From the NCBI GenBank assembly GCA_022361535.1, contig JAKSAU010000208.1, positions 1 through 13,773 on the forward strand: a DNA stretch of 13,773 bases, given 5' to 3'. The notes beneath the pieces were generated by a model. The model worked only from the letters and a program-made list of their open reading frames with translations, did not search any database and was not told the DNA's origin. The translations under genes were made by a program, and so were the position numbers. Of the stretch, positions 8,665-13,773 are shown piece by piece. Position 1 is the first letter of the stretch. Each line of letters begins with the position of its first letter. Source of the DNA: Desulfobacterales bacterium. Its GTDB lineage: Bacteria; Desulfobacterota; Desulfobacteria; Desulfobacterales; Desulfobacteraceae.

Positions 8665-9300
8665 ATGAATGTTTCTAAAAAACCGGCATATACGATTCTT
8701 TCTTTTGCCCGGGATCTTCCAAACTTATGTTCCCTTACCGGATTGTTCTGTGCTCTGCTGAGCCTTTACGCATCCTTGCTTGAACAATTTAACCTGGCGG
8801 TTGTCTGCCTGCTCTGGGCTACATTATTTGACTATTGCGACGGCATGCTGGCCAGGCGCATCAAAAACCGGCCCGAGGTATTTGGCCGCTTTGGTGTGGA
8901 ATTGGATTCCCTCATTGATATGGTAAGTTATGCAGCGGCTCCTGTGGTTTTTTTATTGAGTCTCAGCCAGTGCTCTTTTTGGATTTTACCGGTCCTGTTT
9001 TTTATGCTGGCTGCCACAGCCCTGCGCCTTGGTTTTTTTAACATTTACGGGCTGACAGGGGAGAACACCTATACAGGCCTCTCTTTAGACCACAATATTC
9101 TCGTGTTCGCGTTTGTCTTTTTATTCCAGGGGCTGTTCTCATCGGGTATCTTTTTATTTATTCTGTGCCTTACGTTTGTTGGTGTGGGCATGCTGAACCT
9201 GGCACCTGTTCCCATGCCTAAATATACTGGGAAAGGCGTTCTTGTAGTCTTTGCCTACATTGTAATCGTGACCATAATTTATATTGCAAGGATATTTTAG
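8665..9300 (+). CDS. CDP-alcohol phosphatidyltransferase (phosphatidylserine synthase-like)
   Basis: A 211-residue multi-spanning membrane protein, of normal length for the family. The catalytic signature is complete: D56, D59-G60, A63-R64, G77, D81 and D85, reading DYCDGMLARR then FGVELDSLIDMVSY. These aspartates bind the divalent metals and CDP in all characterised members. The stretch between AR and G is 12 residues, against the usual 8; some PssA-like subgroups have such a longer loop. RLGFFNIYG (121-129) followed by YTGLS (136-140) resembles PssA, where the enzyme joins a phospholipid and an alcohol or serine with release of CMP. ATG 8665 is preferred over TTG 8659; the ribosome site is weak (AGG, 8 bases upstream). 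It opens a run of four genes that includes a nucleotidyltransferase, which may supply its CDP-linked substrate. The acceptor and donor are not identifiable. Confidence 0.87.
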   Translation: MNVSKKPAYTILSFARDLPNLCSLTGLFCALLSLYASLLEQFNLAVVCLLWATLFDYCDGMLARRIKNRPEVFGRFGVELDSLIDMVSYAAAPVVFLLSLSQCSFWILPVLFFMLAATALRLGFFNIYGLTGENTYTGLSLDHNILVFAFVFLFQGLFSSGIFLFILCLTFVGVGMLNLAPVPMPKYTGKGVLVVFAYIVIVTIIYIARIF

Positions 9301-9349
9301 CTTTTAGATAATTCAAAACAGATAGTTCAAAAAATCAGGATCTGCTCTT

Positions 9350-10609
9350 ATGGTTCATTCTTCTTTATCTTTTCGGGAGGCGGTCTCCACAGACGCAAGA
9401 GAATCACTGGTATTTGGGGCTGACAATCTGGCGCAGTTCACCCTGGCCCAACCAGGTGTAGCATGTAAATGTGACAGGGCTCTTCCCTGTGCCCGGCCCA
9501 ATGATATTGTTGTTCTCAGGCATAAGCCGGACCAGGATTATATGCACTGGCTCAAGTCCCTTGGGCTTGGTGCAAACCATATCGTCAGTTACGACAGAGA
9601 TGACAAGCCTTTGTCCCGGCTTATCATTGAAAACCCGTCACCTGTGCATGAAAAAATACAACAGATTGGCAAACAGCCGGTTTATGTGCCCTGGTTCTCA
9701 GGGAAACAAGAAAGCGACGCCGCCAAAACCATAGGTGCCAAACTGTTTGGTGCCCGAACCGACTTGACTTGGCATTATAATGACAAAGCTGCCTTTAAAA
9801 GCCTTTGCCACAGTCTGAATATCCCGGTGGCTGATGACATTATAGTAGAAAACCTCGTTGAAAACAGGGCAACGTATACAGATGCTGTAAAGTACTTTCT
9901 ATCGTCCCATAAGGTTGCACTGGTCAGAGCTGCATTGGATAATACAGGCGTCTCTCTGGTATTTAAAACTCAGCCAGGTGAGATAGACGCGCTTTTCGAC
10001 AACCTAGTCCGCCTTCAAGTCAAAAAAGTACTTGTAGAGCCTTTTTTAGATGTTGCCGGTGCACCAAATGATCAGTGGGTCATCACTCGTGACGGTGATA
10101 TCCATCATATGGGCCAGAGGGAACAAACCTGTGAAGACGGCACCCACCATGTCGCAACCCTTATGATCCCGGACCAGCCTTGTTCTCAACCGGATAAGGT
10201 GGTCAGCACCTCCAAGGCCATTATCAAGGAAATGGCCAAATCAGGGTATGTAGGGGTGGCCGGAATTGACTATATCACAACAGCTTCAGGCGACCTTTTT
10301 CCCGTTGAAAACAATGCCAGGTTCAACGGCTCATCTTATGTGACGCTTACCATTGATGCCTTATCAGAACAGGGTAACACCTTTTCATGCTGGAAATTCA
10401 AAAAAGTAAACACCCGGCCCTGCACCTTTGCCGACCTGGAAAAGAGACTTGGGTCTATGCTTTACAACGGGACTCAAAAGGCTGCTGTATTTCCATACAA
10501 TTGCGAAAAACTAAGTGAAGCAGGGACATTTTCGATCATCATCCTGGCCAATGACCCGGAAGCCATTATCCCCCTTGAAGAAAAGCTGTCCGGCCTGGGT
10601 GTTCTTTAG
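9350..10609 (+). CDS. ATP-grasp ligase (carboxylate-amine ligase type)
   Basis: A 419-residue protein. Residues 1-140 form an N-terminal domain with VYVPWFSGKQESDAAKTIG. An ATP-grasp domain follows: NDKAAFKSLCHSLNIPVA (144-161) is the usual entry helix, ALVRAALDNTGVSLVF (190-205) the first nucleotide-binding strand and loop (with Arg where Lys is common), VLVEPFL (227-233) the adenine-hinge strand, and PVENNARFNG (318-327), with E320, N322 and R324, the metal and phosphate site. ATP-grasp enzymes activate a carboxylate as acyl phosphate and join it to an amine, thiol or similar nucleophile. The layout recalls peptide or amino acid ligases with a pre-ATP-grasp domain. No signal or membrane segment is seen. 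AGGA lies 9 bases before the ATG; the gene is 49 bp after the phosphatidyltransferase, probably in the same operon. Substrates are unknown. Confidence 0.8.
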   Translation: MVHSSLSFREAVSTDARESLVFGADNLAQFTLAQPGVACKCDRALPCARPNDIVVLRHKPDQDYMHWLKSLGLGANHIVSYDRDDKPLSRLIIENPSPVHEKIQQIGKQPVYVPWFSGKQESDAAKTIGAKLFGARTDLTWHYNDKAAFKSLCHSLNIPVADDIIVENLVENRATYTDAVKYFLSSHKVALVRAALDNTGVSLVFKTQPGEIDALFDNLVRLQVKKVLVEPFLDVAGAPNDQWVITRDGDIHHMGQREQTCEDGTHHVATLMIPDQPCSQPDKVVSTSKAIIKEMAKSGYVGVAGIDYITTASGDLFPVENNARFNGSSYVTLTIDALSEQGNTFSCWKFKKVNTRPCTFADLEKRLGSMLYNGTQKAAVFPYNCEKLSEAGTFSIIILANDPEAIIPLEEKLSGLGVL

Positions 10610-10689
10610 GGCGACTGCAGACACCCAGCAACACTTAATAGCGGTGGTGAACAAAAATAATTGACACCCCTTTGAAAGGATTTCTTTTA

Positions 10690-11649
10690 ATGCAGGAACA
10701 ATTGATCAACCATTTGACGGATGACTCTGACAATTTCTACTTCATGATCAATCCATATTTTCCCACCCCAGGCATGATGGACCAAATTCGAAGCAACCTG
10801 GACCATTTAATCCGGTATTATCCTTCAGGACAGCAAGCCATTGTGAAAAAGATGCGGCAAATCGAAGGAATCAAACGTCCAATGATTGCCGCCAACGGCA
10901 GTTGCGAAGCCATCAGGATCATGCTTCGCCGCTACAGGGGGAAAACCCTGGTACTGGTCCCCAACTTCAATGAGTGGGAAATTTCTGAACATGTGTCCAT
11001 TGATTACAACGCATCCACGCAAAGAATCGCCCAAGCCATTGAGACCCACAAAATTGACCTGGTCTGCATCTGCAACCCCAACAATCCCACAGGATTTTAT
11101 CGCAGGGACATCCAGGAACTTGCCGATGCATTTCCTAAGGTGCGGTTTGCAGTAGATATCAGCTTTATTGATTTTGTTGACGAAACCATTCCCGAACGCC
11201 CCAAAGGCAAAAACGTAATCCTGGTTAAAAGCCTGGGCAAAAACTATGGAATCTGCGGTATCCGGCTGGGGTATATTGCCAGCGAGGACCACGCCTTTTT
11301 GGATACACTTTATCCGGAGTTTCCCATCTGGAATATCAATTCAATTACTGAGTATCTCCTGGATCTGATAGCAGAAAACAAAGACGCATATGAGCAATCA
11401 CGAATCAAAATCATACAAGGTACCCGCAAGATGCGTGACCTTCTTGAAGAATTTCCTTTTATCGAGGTGTTTCCCGGGCATGCCAATTTCATCATGATCA
11501 GAACCCGTTCCCAATTAGGCTTTAACCTGAAGAGCTGCGCCAATAAGACCGGCCTGGACAACACCTATTATCGAATCGCTTACAATAAAAACTATGACAT
11601 CTTAAGGAAACTGCTTTCACCTGGAAGCCAAGGAGGCACCAATGATTGA
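10690..11649 (+). CDS. PLP-dependent fold type I enzyme, HisC/CobD-like aminotransferase or decarboxylase
   Basis: A 319-residue protein, shorter than HisC or CobD (about 350-360). Landmarks: RYYPSGQQAIVKKM (42-55), AANGSCEAI (67-75) for the cofactor phosphate, CNPNNPTG (128-135), Asp156 in VDISFIDFVDE for the pyridine nitrogen, the Schiff-base Lys184 in KSLGKNYGICGIRLGY with Arg192, and Arg295 in YYRIAYN, the usual carboxylate-binding arginine. HisC transfers an amino group to imidazoleacetol phosphate; CobD and its relatives decarboxylate threonine or serine phosphate. The neighbourhood has no histidine or cobalamin genes. A nucleotidyltransferase overlaps by 8 bp, so an amino alcohol phosphate or amino acid that is later activated is the likely product. 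ATG 10690 is preferred over TTG 10672 because AAGGA sits 9 bases upstream. Confidence 0.85.
   Translation: MQEQLINHLTDDSDNFYFMINPYFPTPGMMDQIRSNLDHLIRYYPSGQQAIVKKMRQIEGIKRPMIAANGSCEAIRIMLRRYRGKTLVLVPNFNEWEISEHVSIDYNASTQRIAQAIETHKIDLVCICNPNNPTGFYRRDIQELADAFPKVRFAVDISFIDFVDETIPERPKGKNVILVKSLGKNYGICGIRLGYIASEDHAFLDTLYPEFPIWNINSITEYLLDLIAENKDAYEQSRIKIIQGTRKMRDLLEEFPFIEVFPGHANFIMIRTRSQLGFNLKSCANKTGLDNTYYRIAYNKNYDILRKLLSPGSQGGTND
11630..11636 (+). promoter_or_regulatory. Strong ribosome binding site for the nucleotidyltransferase
   Basis: AAGGAGG lies 5 bases before ATG 11642, inside the end of the PLP-enzyme gene. It fixes the start and gives the nucleotidyltransferase its own strong initiation despite the 8-bp gene overlap. 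Confidence 0.75.
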
Positions 11650-12376
11650 TACTGCTATTGTGCTGGTTGCCGGAATGGGAACCCGCCTGGACCCTCTGAC
11701 GCGGAACCTGCCCAAATGCCTGGTAAAAGTCAACGGGACCGCCATACTTGAAAATACCCTGACTCTTTTGGCCGGGAAAGGCATAAAACAAGTCATCATG
11801 CCTGTGGGATATATGGATGAGGCGGTCCGGGCAAGAATAGGGAACCGGTTTATGGATATGGACATTCATTATGTGAAAAACCCCATATTCAACAAAACCA
11901 ACAACATGTATTCCCTTTGGCTGGCAAGAGACTTGAGCAAAGACGTAGGCGGTTTCATTCTCATTGAAGGCGACCTGTTTTTTGATGCCGATGTCCTTGA
12001 CCGCCTGATAGAAGCCCCGACCCCCTGCTGCTGGGCTGCAGATGAATTTATCAGATTCAAGGATGGGTGTATGCTAACAGCCAATCCGGACGGTGGAATA
12101 CGAAAAATTGAAATCATCCGGCATCCTTTGCCTATGTATGATGACAGCCAGCATAAATCTGCAGGCATGCTCAAGCTCTGCAAGTCTACTGCTACAACGC
12201 TTTGGGATTGTCTGGAATTTGAGGTAAGGCATTGGCACCTGAACCTGTATTACGATCAGGTCATGGCCCGCCATCTTAAAGAATTTGATCTTGATATTTG
12301 CGACATTAAAGGATCCAGGTGGATGGAAATCGACGATATCCACGATTTAAAACAGGCACAGTCTCTCTTCCAGTAG
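11642..12376 (+). CDS. LicC-like nucleotidyltransferase (probable cytidylyltransferase)
   Basis: A 244-residue cytoplasmic nucleotidyltransferase. The nucleotide-binding signature is LVAGMGTRLDPLTRNLPKCL (8-27), with GxGTR and the PK lysine. NPIFNKTNNMYSLWLA (80-95), LIEGDLFF (107-114, metal-binding Asp111) and RWMEIDDIHDL (226-236) are arranged as in LicC, the CTP:phosphocholine cytidylyltransferase, and related aminoethylphosphonate cytidylyltransferases. Hexose-phosphate nucleotidyltransferases share the first motif but are usually longer. Family members make an NDP-linked product and release pyrophosphate. The overlap with a PLP enzyme and the presence of a CDP-alcohol phosphatidyltransferase upstream fit CDP activation of an amino-alcohol phosphate or phosphonate. 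No phosphoenolpyruvate mutase is present, so a phosphonate route is not supported here. Confidence 0.85.
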   Translation: MIDTAIVLVAGMGTRLDPLTRNLPKCLVKVNGTAILENTLTLLAGKGIKQVIMPVGYMDEAVRARIGNRFMDMDIHYVKNPIFNKTNNMYSLWLARDLSKDVGGFILIEGDLFFDADVLDRLIEAPTPCCWAADEFIRFKDGCMLTANPDGGIRKIEIIRHPLPMYDDSQHKSAGMLKLCKSTATTLWDCLEFEVRHWHLNLYYDQVMARHLKEFDLDICDIKGSRWMEIDDIHDLKQAQSLFQ

Positions 12377-12466
12377 GGGGCTCAATACCGTTCCAAACCT
12401 TTGAATTGGCATTAAGAGGGGTTTCATGCCGCCGCTTGCCTTGAAATTTCTGCGTTTAATGAATAT

Positions 12467-12488
12467 CTGTTAGTAACAGTCTTTTTTT
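12467..12488 (+). terminator. Candidate intrinsic terminator ending the four-gene run
   Basis: CTGTTA-G-TAACAG (12467-12479) is a perfect 6+1+6 palindrome, effectively a 5-bp stem with a 3-base loop, followed at once by TC and seven T. It lies 90 bases after the nucleotidyltransferase stop and 28 bases before the reductase start. The short stem makes it weak to moderate. Confidence 0.45.
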
Positions 12489-12516
12489 AAAAACCAGAAA
12501 ATTTAGGATATACACC

Positions 12517-13407
12517 ATGGCCGATCCAAAAAGCGATATAAAGACCGCACCAAAAGGCGTGTTCAAGCATGCATTAATCCCTATCACCCGAGTGGGATTG
12601 GGCGGCGAAGGAATCTTAAGAACAACCGGTCAGGCAGAACAAGCAGCAGCTGTAATCAAAGAAGCATGTGAACAGGGCATTACATATTTTGATTCTGCAA
12701 GGGTATACATGGACAGTGAGCTTTATTACGGCTCACATTGGCAAGCCCATCCGGATCTTCGCCAAAACATATTTCATACAAGCAAATCAGCCCAGCGGAC
12801 CCGTGAGGGGGCTTTGGCTGAGTTAAGCCAGACCCTGAAGCGGCTCAAGACCTCTTACCTGGACTTGTGGCAAATCCATGATGTTAGAACAGACCAGGAT
12901 CTCTCCCAGATTTCAGGTAAAGGCGGTGCGCTTGAAGCCTTTTTAGAAGCAAAAGATATGGGACTTGTAAAACATATCGGCGTAACCGGACATCATGACC
13001 CGGATATCCTTACAAAAGCGGTGAAGTTATGGCCTGTAGATGCCGTGCTCTTGCCCGTAAACCCGGTTGAAGACATCATCGGCGGGTTCCTGACACATAC
13101 CCTTGAAGCTGCAAAGAAAAAAGGCCTTGCCGTCATTGGTATGAAAGTTCTTGGAGGCAAACACTATATTTCAAAAGAGATGGGGCTAACAGCAGGACTT
13201 TTAACCCGGTTCGCTTTGTCTTATGACATTACCACTGCCATTGTCGGATGCAGTACGCCTCAAGAAGTCATAGAACTTGCCGAAGCCGGCCGTAACCCTT
13301 CACCGCTGACACCTGCCGAGCGAAAAGAAATAACCGGACCATACATGGCACAGGCACAAAGACTGGCATTTTACAGGGGCAGTGTATTTAACTCACCTTC
13401 ACAATAA
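12517..13407 (+). CDS. Aldo/keto reductase
   Basis: A 296-residue soluble NAD(P)H-dependent reductase of the aldo/keto reductase superfamily. The catalytic tetrad is visible: Asp59 in YFDSARVY, Tyr64, Lys90 in HTSKSAQRT and His121 in YLDLWQIHDV. RVGLGGEG near the start and GCSTPQEVIEL near the C-terminus (nucleotide phosphate site) agree with the family. These enzymes reduce aldehydes and ketones to alcohols, or the reverse. The C-terminal cysteine-rich ferredoxin extension seen in some anaerobe relatives is absent. TTAGGA lies before the ATG. It follows the four-gene run after 140 bp with a terminator-like hairpin between, so it may be transcribed separately; a role in the same pathway cannot be excluded. 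The substrate is unknown. Confidence 0.9.
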   Translation: MADPKSDIKTAPKGVFKHALIPITRVGLGGEGILRTTGQAEQAAAVIKEACEQGITYFDSARVYMDSELYYGSHWQAHPDLRQNIFHTSKSAQRTREGALAELSQTLKRLKTSYLDLWQIHDVRTDQDLSQISGKGGALEAFLEAKDMGLVKHIGVTGHHDPDILTKAVKLWPVDAVLLPVNPVEDIIGGFLTHTLEAAKKKGLAVIGMKVLGGKHYISKEMGLTAGLLTRFALSYDITTAIVGCSTPQEVIELAEAGRNPSPLTPAERKEITGPYMAQAQRLAFYRGSVFNSPSQ

Positions 13408-13773
13408 TTTCAGGCAGTGTCGGCAATTTTTCGGAGAACATCGGTTAAAATTCCGACTGACAGAAAAAGATCTATAGCAATTCTCAAAATAACTTTCCGA
13501 TTGGCCCTGGTGAACAAGGTTATCCCATATAACAAAAACCGGCTCGTTAGTTCTAAGAAGCGGCTGCCGAATTTTTTTCAAAAATCCGCCTGATGCCGTC
13601 TTCTTAGAACTAACGAGCCTAAGTGCTCAAATGGTAATACATTCTTTTGAGGATACTGCCGATAATTAATCTAACCTCATTATAAAGGAACATATTTTTG
13701 AAAGACGGTATAACATGTATTTTACTCCCCTCGTTTTAAGGCAGGGAAATTTGCCATCTGATTTATTTTAGTA
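13408..13773. other. Gene-free region at the right edge
   Basis: About 366 bp without a supported gene. Just after the reductase, GTCGG-c-AATTTT (13419-13430) pairs with AAAATTCCGAC (13447-13457) around a 16-base loop, an 11-bp stem with one bulge but no T-run after it. The rest is dominated by copy 2 of the palindromic repeat (13538-13709). A minus-strand open frame of 60 codons overlaps the repeat but resembles nothing known to me. Confidence 0.6.
13538..13709 (+). repeat. Dispersed palindromic repeat, copy 2
   Basis: A 172-bp element in the same orientation as copy 1 and about 86% identical to it. It starts ACCGGC and ends GACGGT. The hairpin arms 13541-13560 and 13600-13619 are a perfect 20-bp inverted repeat, extended by CGGC (13561-13564) with GCCG (13595-13598) around one bulged T; ATTTTT and AAAAAT in the apical 30 bases can pair again. 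At arm position 9 the A-T pair (13549/13611) is T-A in copy 1 (8319/8381), a compensated change. Both copies lie downstream of plus-strand genes. Confidence 0.87.

Noticed and set aside
10661..10691. TTGACA at 10661-10666 with TTTAAT about 20 bases later, as a promoter for the PLP-enzyme gene
   Set aside because: The -10-like bases overlap the start codon, so any transcript would begin inside the gene; the gap fits continuation of the operon.
10825..11292. Minus-strand open frame of 155 codons
   Set aside because: It is antisense to the PLP enzyme, which has all active-site residues; no family features are seen in the antisense product.
10690..12376. Aminoethylphosphonate biosynthesis (PntC-like nucleotidyltransferase plus transaminase)
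   Set aside because: No phosphoenolpyruvate mutase or phosphonopyruvate decarboxylase is present, and the PLP enzyme is HisC/CobD-like instead of the class V type used for aminoethylphosphonate.
13399..13581. Minus-strand 60-codon open frame with a VIWDN stretch, and an overlapping 55-codon stop-free frame ending at 13410, as a transposase relic
   Set aside because: The frames run into the repeat hairpin, lack ribosome sites and have no second catalytic motif; length is within chance.
13541..13619. Resemblance of the repeat hairpin to an integron attC site (GTTAG and CTAAC in the arms)
   Set aside because: The RYYYAAC/GTTRRRY core boxes are not in the required places, the arms are perfect instead of having extrahelical bases, and there is no cassette structure or integrase.

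Overview
The window reads like chromosomal DNA of a moderate-GC, metabolically versatile Gram-negative anaerobe. The gene content and protein style (periplasmic peptide-binding protein next to a Cache-type kinase, paired semialdehyde dehydrogenases) suggest a Desulfobacteraceae-like sulfate reducer. No marker gene such as rRNA is present, so this assignment is an inference. There are no tRNA or rRNA genes, no CRISPR array and no intact insertion sequence.

Layout. (1) Positions 1-2375, minus strand: an ALDH7-type alpha-aminoadipic semialdehyde/piperideine-6-carboxylate dehydrogenase, then the first third of an ALDH4-type pyrroline-5-carboxylate dehydrogenase that runs off the left edge. (2) Positions 2500-3396, plus strand: a divergent LysR regulator. 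The gap between it and the dehydrogenase carries overlapping ATTCAT/ATGAAT palindromes, a good operator candidate. (3) Positions 3547-8156: a large family 5 solute-binding protein, with a GC-rich hairpin in its leader, overlapping by 4 bp a membrane sensor histidine kinase (Cache-HAMP-PAS-HisKA-HATPase). No permease or ATPase genes are present, so the pair looks like a sensory unit. (4) Positions 8157-8664: a gene-free stretch holding copy 1 of a ~173-bp palindromic repeat. (5) Positions 8665-12376: a four-gene run of CDP-alcohol phosphatidyltransferase, ATP-grasp ligase, HisC/CobD-like PLP enzyme and LicC-like nucleotidyltransferase, probably ending at a terminator near 12467. (6) Positions 12517-13407: an aldo/keto reductase. 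(7) Positions 13408-13773: a gene-free tail holding copy 2 of the repeat, about 86% identical to copy 1, with a perfect 20-bp hairpin arm.

Functionally, the left part looks like catabolism of lysine- and proline-derived semialdehydes under LysR control. The middle is an extracellular solute sensor. The four-gene run is the best candidate for an undescribed pathway. A PLP enzyme makes or modifies an amino (phospho)compound, the nucleotidyltransferase activates it as a CDP or other NDP derivative, and the membrane phosphatidyltransferase transfers it to a lipid. The ATP-grasp ligase adds an amide or peptide-type bond at some step. The substrates cannot be read from the sequence.
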